Shown here piece after piece: positions 34,451 to 47,900 of a DNA stretch of 64,000 nt. The notes under the pieces were generated by a model. The model was not told where the DNA came from. It saw nothing but the letters and a program-made list of their open reading frames with translations, and did no database searches. Origin of the DNA: Drechmeria coniospora (taxonomy: Eukaryota; Ascomycota; Sordariomycetes; Hypocreales; Ophiocordycipitaceae); the NCBI RefSeq assembly GCF_001625195.1, contig NC_054390.1:1364001-1428000 (forward strand), given 5' to 3'. Within the stretch, counting starts at the first letter, position 1, and the number at the start of each line of letters is the position of its first letter. The translations under genes were made by a program, and so were the position numbers.

Positions 34451-34540
34451 TTGTACTTGCACCTACTGACGTGTACCTGCACCTACTGACATGTACTTGC
34501 ACCAACTGACGTGTACTTGCACCAACTGACGTGTACTTGC
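34451..34540. repeat. 20-bp tandem repeat, 4.5 copies
   Basis: Units start at 34451, 34471, 34491 and 34511, with a partial copy at 34531. The unit reads about TTGTACTTGCACCTACTGAC with one to three changes per copy. Confidence 0.9.
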
Positions 34541-35823
34541 GGCAGGTTGCGAGTACAACTACGTACCGTACATGTATCTAAGTACTTATTCCTAGGTAAG
34601 CACGAACGGCTGAGCAAGGGAGTGCTTGCTTCCTTCGTACGGACGGAGCGCATGCGGGGGACATGTGAAAAGCCACTGTGCATGTACAAGTACGTAGGCT
34701 TCGATGTACCATGCGCACGCCTGCGAGTAGAGGTACATGTCCGGGTACGGAGCAGAGTCTTTCTTTCGTGAGCAACAGCGCATGCGCACACATGTGCATT
34801 CGTGCCTAGTATTCATACCCATGTGCAAAGTGCAGGTACTCTGGACGCAAGTGCAGGTACTCTGTACGCAAGTGCAGGTGCAACTACTCCGTACTCCGTA
34901 CATACTCTCCGTGCCGTACTCTGAATTTCAAGTACAGCAAGTACATGCATGTACTCTGTGCAGCCAGTCCTATTGATTGTTCGACCACCGAGTACTGTAA
35001 TATGGCGTACTGTTCGGGCACCTACCTACCCTATGGCTCTCCATGCGAATTATACAAACCTCAATGTCCATGGCTTCCCGGCCATTGAGCGACGGAATAT
35101 GGGCATGCCTCCTTCACCGAAGCTGTCCATCGCAGGCCGGCTCGTACCATCCGACGCGCCTTTCCACGAGAGCTGCCTGCCAACCCTTTGGCGGCGGGTC
35201 GGAGGGTCGCAGGAGGACGGAAGAATGAATGACGGGGAGGTACATTTGCATGATGCCCCAATGCATCTGAAACCCCGGCGATCTTTCGGCGACGGACGGG
35301 AAAATGAACAAAGTTGCTTGTCATTTTTTTTCTCCCGCTCAAATACCACCCACGATGCCTGCCTCGATGCGACGGCTGTCACTCGACGGTGATGCCGCAT
35401 GATCGGCCGGCGCTCAGGAATGTAGCACCGAGGACGAGGAGGATGAAGATGACAATGATACCGTTCGAGCAAGATACATGGGCGCACGAGTTATGCGCAC
35501 GCGAAATGCAAGTACTTGCTGCACTCCGCATGGGTACACAAACTCCGTACCCCATGCCAACCATGCCTCCCCCCCCGCCAACGTGTGCGAGTGAGATCTG
35601 CAGCCATCTTCGTTTTTCTTCTTCGCTGGCGCCTCGCCTGAGCCCAATCAGGGCCTCATTTGCAAGTGCCACCCCTGGCTGCGCGCACCCTCCCCGCGCT
35701 CACGGGCAATACGTACTGTGCTGCGTACTAGGTACCCGTACACATGGCCTCATGCGAAGCCTTGCAAGTACAGTGCAGTGCATTAATCAGTTGTACAGTG
35801 CAGTACAGCACAGCGCAATAGTT

Positions 35824-35841
35824 GTACGGAGTACTCCGTAC
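35824..35841. repeat. Perfect 18-bp palindrome GTACGGAGTACTCCGTAC
   Basis: A full-length inverted form of the CGGAGTAC word common in the intergenic islands. It has no loop. Confidence 0.9.
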
Positions 35842-36087
35842 AGTGCAGTACATTGCAGTAGTTGTACAGTACGGTACAGCACAGTACAGTGTACAGTAGG
35901 AGTGCAGCGCTCGCGTGTACAAGCACTGCACCGGAGGTCTGTGGATGGACGTCATCGGCTCGGCCTCTGCACGCCGCCTCGCCCCCCCCCAGACGGACGG
36001 AGATGCTCGGAGGACTGGACTGGCATCCCCGGCTGCTGCATGGGTTGGCATCGGAGCAAGTGCTGATGGTGGCAGCTCATCGCAGAC

Positions 36088-36120
36088 GAGGGCGAGGGCG
36101 AGGGCGAGGGCGAGGGCGAG
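36088..36120. repeat. (GAGGGC)n hexanucleotide repeat
   Basis: Five and a half uninterrupted GAGGGC units; G-rich and purine-rich on the plus strand. Confidence 0.9.
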
Positions 36121-37372
36121 CGGATCAGGGACGGGCACGGAGATGGGGAACGGGAAAGGGAAATTGACAGGAAGGGAGGGCAATGGTAGGGTTACCAGCG
36201 TGGACGGGCCAAGAATGAGAGGGGACATTGGCAGAGGGCACGCCATCGACGGCACGTCGGAGAGAACACAAAGGACCGGCTCGTCTGGATGGAGGCACAG
36301 GGACAGGCAACTGGATGCGTCGTTTGGCAGGCAATTACCGGTCGGCGACAACGAGGATGGCGTCGATGTTCGGGAGGTGCGACGCGGCAAGCCGGCCAGG
36401 TGGTTCGCGAGTATGAGCCAACCGCCTTTACGGTTGCTTTAGTCCGGGTTCGTCGAGGCTACAGAGGACGGACGGCACGTCAGAGCACGCCTTTGTCGGG
36501 ACATACAGGCACACTGCTCACCGATCGACGTTAAATCCTTCCACCTTTACTCCGTACTCCGTACTCGCACATGTAATTGCATGGTTATTCCGCGTTCGGC
36601 GGTACGTGTGCGGCACCTTGCCAACGCAGGCAAACCGCTGGGGTACGGCCGCTACCCGCCGCAGCGACAACGGGCACCGCCAGTACACAGGCTCGCGCGC
36701 ACGATGGAGGTCCTGCGAGGTAGCTACTAGAGAGCTTGGTAGCGCTACTCTGCCAGCTGTCCGTCGCTGCGAGTCCTCGGAAATTTGCGAGTGCGACAGC
36801 AGGCGCGGTTGGAGGTGAGAGCGATTGCCCAAGAAAAAATCGCATGCAGGGATCTCAGCTCTCTGTGCGTATCTGTACTCCTCGCAGGTCGCGTGTCAAC
36901 CATGCCGAATCCATGTTTCGCCACCAAGTGAGCTGGATGGGATCGGCCGAGTGAAGTGTACTTGCATGCGTGGGCGTGTACGTCCGTGTACTCCGTACTG
37001 TAAGTACTTGCGCAGTGTTACTCGTCCGTGTGCTGCACTCGTCCGCGTGCGAGTGCGGAACAACAACACCACCCACGGGACCAACCCCCCACGTACCGGC
37101 GAATGAAAGAGATACCTACCGACTAGTACCTGCACAGGTAGGTACCTGTCCCATGTGCGCAGGGTAGGGGTGTACCCGATGGTGCTCCGAAGGGAATCAA
37201 GGTACGGAGTACCCTCGGTAGTACGACGGTTGGGAATGACAGGCGTCCACAGTGCGTCGTCCGCAATGCATCGTATCTCCGCCAGGCGCAGCTACCACCG
37301 CCGCGTATTCTGGGCTGCGGGGGGAGTCGCGGGGCGAGAGGGGTTTGCCGTTTATCCATCATTCTCCCGCGA

Positions 37373-37565
37373 CGGAGGGAGGGGGAAAGAAGGAGGGAGA
37401 GAGGGCAGGAAGGGAGGGCAGGAGGGGAGGAAGCAGGAGGGGAGGAAGCAGGAGGTGTGAGGGCAGGAGGGGATGAAGCAGGAGGGGAGAGGGCAGGAGG
37501 GGAAAGGAAAGGAGGGGGAGGGGGGAGGGGAGGAGGAGGAGGAGGAGGAGGAGGAGAAAAGAGGC
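37373..37565. repeat. Polypurine tract, GGA/GGGGA-rich
   Basis: About 190 bp almost free of pyrimidines on the plus strand, with repeated GGAGG, GAAGCA and GGAGGA units. Its reverse reads as Ser/Pro-rich peptide only because of this composition. Confidence 0.9.
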
Positions 37566-39152
37566 AAAGACAACCAGAGATAAATAAACACGCGAGGCGG
37601 GCCGGCCGTGTAAGAGGAGTTGCATCAATACCTGGTGCCTGCCGACCCTCCGTAGGCAGCCGCTGCAGGTGGTACGGGAAACATCCAGCTTCCATCATTG
37701 TCCGAAGATGCGACGACGACGACCAACACCCCAAGCTCCCACCGCGGGCACCCCAGACACAAGGGCTCAGGACAAGCAAGCCGTCGTTTGACGAGCGGTG
37801 CATCCGACGATGGCAAGCCCCCGCTGCGCGTACGGGCGTACTCGCGGCTCGCACGCCTATGGCACAAGGACTCGTATACGCGCATTCGGCGAGTACTGTA
37901 CTGTGCCTGGCTGCAGTGGCTGGGTCAGCTGAAGCGCGTGCAGATTCGCCCACAAGGTTACTTCCGACTGAGGCTCCCTCGCTCCCGTTGCAGCCATTTA
38001 CATGGACCTGCGGTACGCGCAGTAGCTGTGGAGGTAGGTAGGTGGACTGTCGCACAAGCCGAATGAATGCATCCCCGTACGGTCATGAAACAAAATTTGC
38101 GAGACCCCCAATCAGGACGCCTGAGAGTCGTTTTCGTCCTCGCGGCCACGGACGCCCGGCCTCACGTGGTGAGCCCACCAATGCGCGCGCGCGCACACCC
38201 TTGACCGCGCCATGTCGGCAGAGGTGGTCCATTCGGCGTCGGCCGTGCCATGATCCATGATGACGGTTCGAGCAATGCGATGCCGATTGTTCACCAAGCC
38301 AAGGCGACTCTAGGACCTGTGTCCGCACCGGTATATAGGTGCACATACGGAGTACATGGACTTGCACCTACGCATCCTGTACCTGTAGGGGTAAGTAACA
38401 TGCTGATCGACATGTGCACAGATCATTATCCGAACGAGCGAGGCACAGAGTACGGAGTGCCTAGTAGGTATTCACACCAAAGTACAAGCTAGTGTGCTTG
38501 CTGTGAGCGCTGTAGCACTTGCATGTGCAGTGCTCACCTACAGCAGTTGGCAGGCACAAGTACCTAGTAGGTGCACGGAGAATTAATTCCTTACTTCATA
38601 CTGTAATTACTTGCTGCTCTCCATGTACCAGTCCATGTACGGACTAAGTACACATGTCAGCACAGGCGCTTGTACCGCTCGAGGTACGGAGTAATTAATA
38701 GTAGCTGCATCCATGCTCCGTGCTCAGGTCCTAGCGCCCCGATGATGCATGCCAACCCCAGAAACCGCCCGCCCTAGATCAGCAGATTAGTGCCTCTATA
38801 CGTACCAGTACCTAGTCGTTAGCACGTTCGGACGGTACAGCACATGTAGTACTCTGGACAGCCGCGTGGTACCTTCAGAGGTGTCGTTCTAAGTAGAGGC
38901 ACTAAGTAGGAGACAAGCACGGAGTAATACTAGGGAAGTACTTGTACCGTACACCTGTAACATGTGCGGAGTGCTGTATACTTGCACCCCTAGGAAAGTA
39001 CTTGTACCAAGCATGACTGGGCATTACAGGTATGAGCTGTACTTTTGCACGCACGCGCGCACCCAAGTAGGTGTACTGATTGGTATTAAATGATCCAGGC
39101 CAAGCCTGCCGCGCTTAGCCTGCGTCGATGGCCAACAGGGCCAGGGTGTGAC

Positions 39153-39452
39153 AGGCACCCACGTCACGTCACTCGGTAGGTAGCTCCAAGCAACGAACGA
39201 GGCGTACCCTTGGGCATGTCACCTAGGTGTAGTTGTAGGGGCACCTTGGTGTAGGCACCCACGTCACTCGGTAGGTAGCTCCAAGCAACGAACGAGGCGA
39301 GGCGTACCCTTGGGCATGTCACCTAGGTGTAGTTGTAGGGGCACCTTGGTGTAGGCACCCACGTCACTCGGTAGGTAGCTCCAAGCAACGAACGAGGCGA
39401 GGCGTACCCTTAGGCATGTCACCTAGGTGTAGTTGTAGGTGCACCTTGGTGT
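39153..39452. repeat. 100-bp tandem repeat, three copies
   Basis: Copies start at 39153, 39253 and 39353 with AGGCACCCACGTCAC. Each carries GGTAGGTAGCTCCAAGCAAC, GGGCATGTCACCTAGG (TAGGCATG in copy 3) and GCACCTTGGTGT. Copy 1 has a 5-bp gain and a 5-bp loss relative to the others that cancel, so all three are exactly 100 bp. Confidence 0.93.
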
Positions 39453-42400
39453 CGGCACCACCGACGTTGCCAGCTGCGAGTACATGTACTGTACAGTAGG
39501 TATGTGCATGCCTCGTAATACTGTATGCAGGTGCTCGCCTGCCAAACCGGTACTGTACTTGTAGCAGTACTCCGTACTTAATGGTACGATACTCCCTCCG
39601 CACATTGCTTGACTGTTGCACGCCACCCACCCGACGGCGCCTTCGGCTGCTCCAGCAATGGAACACTCCACCAAAGCTCCGAATCCGTACGCCCGTACGG
39701 GTTCAAGTACAGCAAGTACATGTACAAGAACAAGCAGGTACTTACTCCGTACGGAGCGCAAGTACTCCGTACTTACTGTAGGTACGCCGAGTCGTAACCC
39801 GCTCCACAAATCTTGCCTCCACCCGCGGCAGCGGAACACCATAAGTACTTGCAGCAATACCTGCACTTGCAGCACCGCGACATGCCGCAACGAGAGCAAT
39901 ACGGCGTGCTGCACTCGCCCAAGTACAGGCCATACACATCCCTGTACCGCATTTTAAGCACCGCAGACGCTGGAAATTATACCTGGGTGCACTTTACGAA
40001 TGTGCATGTTCAGTGCACTCACTGCTGCTCGATCAAACACGGTAGTGCACACCTGCAGTACGCGTTCACCCAAGGTAATAGTGCTTGTGTAACAGTACAA
40101 GTACCTAGTAGGCACGAACAAACACCTCGGGTGAGGCAGGACTTGTGCAGTATGAGCGTGTGCGCCTACAGGTACGTCTGTTCTGCCTGCCACATTTGCA
40201 CCATTGCAGCTTTCCTCATGGCTCGTCACAACCTTGCCCCCCCCCCCAATGGCCGACGCTGCAGGCTGCGGTCGGCATGACATTGGCCATCCCGAGTCAC
40301 TTCACGTACTGCCAACACACCACGACGAGTGCTGCGAGGTGAATGCGGAATACATTTGCAGCACCATGCCATCAAAAAGCGGCATCGATTTCTTTTCTCT
40401 CCCTGGTCCTTCATCGGCAGGCTTTAATATTACTGGTAGAAAGCCCAGCCTAGTTTTGCCTACGAAATGGGCGAGTCCGTACTGGCTCGCTCTTCATACC
40501 GGGCATCCGTGGGAGCCACCAGGCCGTTCGAGAGCGATGCCAGGGACAGGCCCTATCGCGTTGAAGCGCGCAGCATGCCCTCGGAGGTCGACGCTCAGGG
40601 CTGCCCAGAGCACGGCCGTCGAGGCTGGCTTGGAACAGCTTCGTAGGCGCAGACATCTGGATGGATCATCACCACTTCGGAAGGGACACGGGCGCGCGAA
40701 AACATTGCAGCCATACCCGTGCTTGCACTCGTACTGCTGCTTGCTGGCTGTGCAGATGTACGTCGAAGGCGGGACCATCCAAGTGCTGTAGGCGTGCACG
40801 GATCAAGGTCGGTCGATGACGACTTTGGGTGTGGGAGAACTAAAGAGCCACAGGTCGACCCGTGGCGCGCTACGCCGTATGTGCAATTGTAGGTAATGTA
40901 CGGAGTACAGTACGGGATACCTGCACAGAGTGCCTGTCGGAGTACCTGTACGGAGTGCAGTACTCGCACTCGTAGGGAGCACAGATGAGAGTAATCCGAG
41001 GGCTCCGCACTCCCTGCTGCTTGCCAGTCACAGCACATGTGCTTTGGCGCGAGGGTGATTGCTCGAATGTACACCCATACTGTAAACACGAAAAAAAAAA
41101 AAAAGACACCACAAAGCCTCCGATCCGGAAACAAGATCGACAAGCTTGACAAAGCCCACTCACTCGACGAACCGAAAAGGCAGTCGACGGGTGCCTGCAC
41201 ATGCACCGGTACTGGAGCACAAGCAGGTCCAGCATACAAGTACAGGTAGGGAGGGAGGGAGGGTGCTGGTGGTAAGCACTCCGTAAGTACTCCGTATTGC
41301 CCGGTACTCCGTACCAGCATTCTACTCCGTACACAGTACTTGGATGTACCACTGTATTGTATGTACGGAGTACGGAGTACCAGTAGATAAGTACTTCACG
41401 GTTGTACATGTACTTACCGTACAAGTACTTCACTTAAGTGCATGTCGTACTTGGTCCGTGGGCATAAGTAAGTAAGTACTTGAGTATTCGCGCTGCCGCC
41501 GCGAGCGGGGAAAGGGGGGTGTGTGTACCAATGCTCCACCGAAGCCTGGGCTGCTGGCTTTTCGGCGTGGAGGACAGAAACGAGGCCGCGCAATACATGT
41601 GCAGCTGTCGGACGCCCTTGCAGGATGAAGGATGGGAGGGAGTCTTACGCACACACCTCCGGGTCCTTGTGCTTGAGCACTGTGCTGTCCATGAGGACGA
41701 TTGCACGAGGAAATTGTACATGCAAGTACAGCACTCGCATGCATGCGTGTGCGTGTGCGTCGAGCGGAGAGGTGCTGGGCATGCGCGCATCCAAGCGTGC
41801 CGGCCGCTGCAGTAAGTACATGTGCTTGCCCGTACCGCACTCAGCACCGCACTCGAGCACTTGCATGTACAGTACGGTACACCTCCATTCCCTCCATTCA
41901 CCTCCGGCAGACGGCGCTACCTGCTTGCACATGCACAGCAAAAGTCCACGGGCGGCGAGGAAGACGCGAGCATCGGGAACGGCGCAGCCGGGTCAAGGGG
42001 GGGGGGCCATCGAGCATGGCCATGCCCGCCCAGTGTTGGAGCTGGTTCGGTGTCTTGCGACATGCAGCCGCCGCTCCGGCAGAGCGCGTCGGCAATCGAA
42101 TGGCCGACCAGCCATGGCGATGTGTTGGCTGGCACAACCAAGCAGACGGGAGCACTCGCGGCGCCTCCTCGACACGGACTCGATCATGCTCTGCCAGCTG
42201 TCACGCTAGCTCTTGGCTGACTACCGAACGGTGGACGAGGCGGGCGGTCTAGTGGCAAAGCTAATCCCTAGCTCCATCCCGACGTGCTGGTTGACGACTT
42301 CGGACAGCACCAGCATCGGACGGACGTGGACATCCGGACAATGGCGAATGGCGATGGGCCATTGAGACAGGAGGCTTGGCCCAGTCCCGATCCCCCCCCT

Positions 42401-43425
42401 CCGCCCAAGTCGCCGCATCGCCACTGATTGGGGGCTCGCACGACGCGCCAAGGCTCCGAGACTTTCGGGATGAGACCGGGATGGGGGCTGCGAGTCCTGG
42501 CCGTGCTAACCAGCCAAGCTAGCCAGACGAGGCCTCGGCGGCGAGCTAACGGTGCAGAGCGGACGACCCATACCGTGGCGCCGTGCTGCCAAGTACTGGC
42601 ACTTGTTCGCATTCGAAGGGTGTGCTCGTCGACATCGTCATGTGCGCATCCGCGCATCCTCGTACGAGCCCTCGTACGGCTCCATCCACCTACCTGTACG
42701 CGGACCCGCGCGCGCGTGGAGAGGATGGGGGGCGGGGCGGAAAGGGAGGGAGAGGGTCGGAGGGGAGGGGAGGGGGGAGGGGAGGGCAGCGTGCTGGGCA
42801 GGGGGTAGGTTGGCAACATGACATGCGCTTCGGAGGCCCTCGTGGCGCCCGTCGTCGTGGGCATTGGCCGGTCGCGGACGGGTTCGCTCCGCTTCGCGCT
42901 CGGCGTCGCTCTGCTCGACTCGGCAGGCGGATGGCAGGGCGAAACAGGCAAGGCACGTCGGGCGGAGATGGTTGACAAACGGTGCCGTCCCGTGCATCGG
43001 CAGGATGCAAGCAACCTAGGAGCCGGCCATGGGAGGCAGGCAGCTAACCGACGCCGAACTAGACTCCCGCAGCGCCCGGGGCGCTACCTGCTGCTGCGCA
43101 TCCATGGCCGCGAACCACGACTCGTGGGCGCCAGTGGCAGCTGTACAGTACTGTACTTGCTAGGTACTTGGCACTGACTGATCCGCGCATGTGCCGTGCA
43201 AGGCGCTCATCCCCCCCCAAGTGCCAGTCGCTAGCGAGCACGCCGCCTGCTTAGGTACCTGGCCATCCCCCTAGGCGCTGTAGGTACCGTGCAGCGACAC
43301 CTACTAATCAACACCTACCGCCTACCTAGCAGGTACCTACCTAGTAGGCAGGTGCGCATTCAGGAACGTGCCAGGCTATGCACGGGAAGCCAGGCCGGGG
43401 TCATTGGGCTTCCTCGCCAGCTGTG

Positions 43426-43506
43426 GGGAATGCCCGTTTCGCTGAGCAGAGGCTGGCTGCCGACAAACTTTGACGGCAGGGAATGCCCGTCTCGCTGAGC
43501 AAAGGC
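43426..43506. repeat. Direct repeat pair, about 28 bp
   Basis: Copies at about 43426-43453 and 43479-43506 share GGGAATGCCCGT and TCGCTGAGCA, with two mismatches. No insertion-element structure surrounds them. Confidence 0.75.
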
Positions 43507-44883
43507 AGCGCATGCGGTTCGCGGCATGCGAGCGCCGGCGAGCGGGTGCATGGTGCCAATGGCGATCCCGCCGCGCCGTGACGCCCAGCCGATGCGCACG
43601 GGGGTTGCACCGTCGCCGCGGCGGAGCGTCGTTTCGTATCGCGTCGAATCGGATCGATGCCTCTGCGCAGCTTGCTTCCTCCGGTCGCAATGTCGACTGA
43701 GACTTCGCACTCGAGACTCCAGCGCGCAAGATGTCGCGTTTCGCGCGTATACGGAATGCCGCCCCACACGCCAGCAGCCAGCGACTAGCTGGACTCCGTA
43801 CCGTACCATGCCGTGCGATCAGCTACGCCCAGAGCGAGCGCACGCTTGTTCTAGCATGCAATTACGGGTTAGCACGGCGCGGTAAAGGACGTACTCCGCA
43901 CATGTCCACCTGGCGGTGGTGCATGGCAGGCCACACCTAGCTCGCCGCGCAGACGTTAGTACGAACATGTACGGAGTACATGCGGTAGCCTCCTGGAGAT
44001 CTTGGACCGTTGGCGGCCACTAGTGCATCTGGCGACGGTGGCAGCTTTGCTGCTAGAGCCTAGCGTGACGGATGTGAACCCCAGAGCCCCCCCCCCCCTA
44101 CCCCTTTAACCCCAACCCTCCCCCCTTCCCTCCTCCCCAGACACCTAACGCGCACTCAAAGTACTCCGTATACGGTGCTGCCATGGAGGCACACCCAAGC
44201 ACCTACCCGCTTGTGCCGACGCCGTGCTTGTGCTGGTACGCAGGACGTGTAAGTGGGTGCAGGCGCGCACCCAAGCACGACCATGTGTGCAGCGTTACGC
44301 AGCGCTCCAAACTCTGCCGACCGACGCTGGCGTGCCAATGAGCTAGCTCCCATGACCTACGAGGACCAGGCATACCGCATCCCCCGAGCCTCTGCGGCTT
44401 CGGCAGCATGGAAGAAGCTCCAAGGCGCAAGTGCTCCGTGCAGGACGGCGAGATGGATTAGCACGTCGTGCCTGGCTTAGTTGGCAAGCGTCCTCGTCCT
44501 AGACTGGAGTTGGCATAAGAACGTGCAAACAAGGACGTGCTGGACTCGCACTTCTGCCCGCGCCGTACCCTACCTAGTACGGTAATCCGGTGGAGGCCGG
44601 GGGAGTTGCTAGGCACGCGCCGGGCTCATTCCACATTGAGTCACGTGAGCAGCAAACTCTGTGCCACCCAGGCATGTTGTGCGTGAGGGTCGACATCGTG
44701 GCTCACCAGCTACGGATACTACTCCCTGTACCTAGATGGTGTTCTACTTGCGTACTTGTAGGTGTGCTGGGGTACATTCGTAGGTCGGTGCCAACAACTC
44801 AAGTCCCCTGTCCTGCAGGTATGAATTACTTGTGCTGCAGTACAAGCGTGCGCTGGTAGTTTCCACATTGCGTCTCACAAGTA

Positions 44884-44944
44884 CTGTAGTGCATGTCAAC
44901 TGCAGTGCATGTCAACTGTAGTGCATGTCAACTACAGTGCATGT
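44884..44944. repeat. 16-bp tandem repeat, 3.8 copies
   Basis: The unit is CTGTAGTGCATGTCAA at 44884, 44900, 44916 and a partial copy at 44932. Changes between copies swap CTGTAG, CTGCAG and CTACAG. Confidence 0.9.
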
Positions 44945-47900
44945 TGCTTGCGCATTTAGGCTCCGAGGTGGTGCTCTGTTCAGGGCGGAGTCGCTATGCC
45001 GTTCGGCAGGGGTAGTTGTCATCCGTCTGACACTCGGTGCTGCCGATGGACAACAGTGGACGTGCGCACTTTGGGATTCTTTGTGCACCCTGAGCCATTG
45101 CATCGCATCCAGCGCAGCTTACTTGGAGGAATAGTAGTCCATGTGCTCCGTACTCGGTGCTTGTGCGTCCGGTATTCGTGCGCATCAGCATGAGCAATGA
45201 CAAAGGCGCCGACTTGCCTACATGTCTAGTACTGCCTACATGTCTAGTACTTAGTTCTTACAACTACAAGTAGTACCCTGTAGCCGGTAGACCACCGCCC
45301 GGAGCGGTACCTTGGGAGGGACGAGTGGGTGTCAATCCAAGTCGCCGATGATCCCTGCGCCCATCTCCCGCCCGAGGCGAGGAAATGATGCAAAAAAAAT
45401 AAAAAAAAAATAACGTCAGGCCCTGCAGGCACAAAGGAAAGTACTCTAATGTGCCAGCCCCCCTCCTAGGGACATCGTAGCGGCACGCATCGACGGGAGC
45501 CAGCCAGGCTTGTCCGTGTCTGCTGCTTGGCCATCGCTGCCCGTCTTGCCTCACATTTCCTGCTTGCGCAGTTTGCTGGCTCCAACCTCGCAGAGTTCAT
45601 CATGGCGGCGGCAGGCTCGTCTGGCCGGGCATCCCGCTCGCCCTGTATCCCCGTCGGCAAGCGCCATGACCTCTTGGACGCGGGACGGTTGTCGCCTCTC
45701 CTCCGCATCGCAGCACGGAGCGGCCGCCTCGCCATCGCGCACCATCCAAGTCGCAACCAACCTACCCCTGCCAAAGGTCCGGCGGCCAGAGTCACGGACC
45801 AGTCTCCATCCGGCATCAGCCGAGCGCCGAGGGGCCATCATCTACGATCGGGTCGAGCTAATGGGCTGGTAGGTGTAGTTGCTAAGCTGATCGAAAATCC
45901 ATGGTTCAGGCACACGTGCGTCCCGATCGACGAGCCGATCAGCGGTCGTCGGTCCTTGCCATGTCGAGAGCAGTAGCGCCTCGGGTCGAGCATCTAAAAA
46001 CGACTACCTTGGTCGCACCTGCCACCTGCCTGCCTGCGTGTGCATGCCGCCGATTCGGAAGAACCGGGGCGGGGAGGCAGGTGCGAGGTAGGCTTGATGC
46101 CGCGAGTAACTAGCATGCTTCCTTCCCAACTTCCCAACTGCCGATCCAACACCGCGGCGCCGTCGGCCGCCATCGACCGATATCCGGTCGCTTGCAGAAG
46201 TCGCGACCGACTGCGTGGCGTCCAGGATGCGGCGGTCTTGCCGGCGACATTGCCGTGCCCGGCGCAGGTGCCAGCGGCGTGTCGGAACCACCTTCCTCGC
46301 ACCCATCTTGGCCTCTCCGTTTGTCGCCGTCTTCCGTCGTCTGGACAAGCACGACTTCATGTCGGCCAGCATATATCCGTCCATGTTCGCGCAGAGGTAG
46401 GCTCCCGAGGTGCATATGCTTGCTGACCCCCGAAGCCAGCACAAGCGTACGCCATATCCTGCTTGTGGTGCTCGTTCGACGCCTATCCGGGAACGGTACC
46501 CTGCACGGCGGCGAGTCCTTTGGGTGCCCGAGGCAGGCCTTCCGGAGCCAGAGGACGTCCGTCGAGCGTGCACGGCGTGCCCGGCAGCATGGGATGGGGC
46601 CATGCATGTCTGGTGTCCGTCCCCCTCTCATCTCGATTCGATCCTCTCATTTGCCGCCCGCCCGCCTCGGATCGGGTCTGACGCCAGACAAACGCACCTT
46701 GACGGCATGCCGCCCACCTCCTCGGCCGTACCACCGCCACCTTTCGTCCTGCCATGCAGAATGGCATCCGGCGAGCTGGCCGAGAGATGTATGCCTGCAT
46801 GCCCATCGCAGCTTGGTCGTCGATACCATGTGAGGGTGCATGCCATGTACTTGCAGTGGCACTTGCCCACACCTTGCCATGCAAAGGCACCCATTCGGGC
46901 TGGCAACCCTTCGCACCCGGCCAAAGGCCACCGACTGACTGATATCTAAACGAGCCCGTCCCAAGGCACCCGATGAATTTCGGGGTACGGAGCGGAACGA
47001 CGAGTATTATTAACGCTTGGCCTCCATTGCACGCCCCTCCCCCCTGCCTCAACCCAAGGGAACCGTGTTCAGTCCACTAATCTCGGGACGGCCGACCGCC
47101 GGGAACTTGGGTCCGATTCCCCTCGTGGTCCTCGTGGTGGTGACATTCGGCGTATATCGCACTGTGTGGGACGTTGGTCCCCAGCGGCAGGCGCCATCGA
47201 CTGTTGTCGGAGTGCGTGCTCTCTACCGCCCACCTAGGTACAAGTACATACGTACAGCCACTACTTACTTACCTCTCACCGCGGAGGTGCTTGTTTGCAA
47301 GTACTAAAGTAATATACTCCGTACCTCTGCGTGGAATTACATAGGTGTAAGTGCATGGGAGCATTTCGCATTTTTTTTACGAGCACTCCGTACTTGTGCC
47401 TGCCATACTTGTACTGCACGTGCATGCCTGTGCGGTAGCCGTAGAGTAAAAAGTCCTGTACGGAGGAGTCCTTGCTGAGTATCCTGCTCGAGCAGGCATG
47501 CTGGGAACGCATCATGTACCCCCATGTACCAAGTACAAGATGCGTCATGTACCAACTATCTCCTCTTGCACGAGTGCCTTTTCTTCGCGCGTGGGCATGC
47601 AAGTACAAAGTATAAGTACAAGTGCTTGTATTTATGCTGCACGAGAACTGTGCCTGGGAAATTCATCGTACCTGGTACGTAGCAGTGGCTGCTGCGCACA
47701 TGCAGGAACTGTACAACTACAGTGATTAATACTTGCAAGTTGCAAGTGATGCGTGTACTGCACACCTAATTCGCCTACCTACCTGTACTTGGTACCTGCA
47801 GGTACTTAGGCCAAGCTCATAACAGTGGACGTCACCAAATATGGAGAAACGCGTACATGCATGTACTTGTACACATGGACTCCGTACGGTACGTACAGTA

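Noticed and set aside
43426..43506. Direct repeats as target-site duplications of a mobile element
   Set aside because: Only 53 bp apart, with no inverted ends or transposase remnants.
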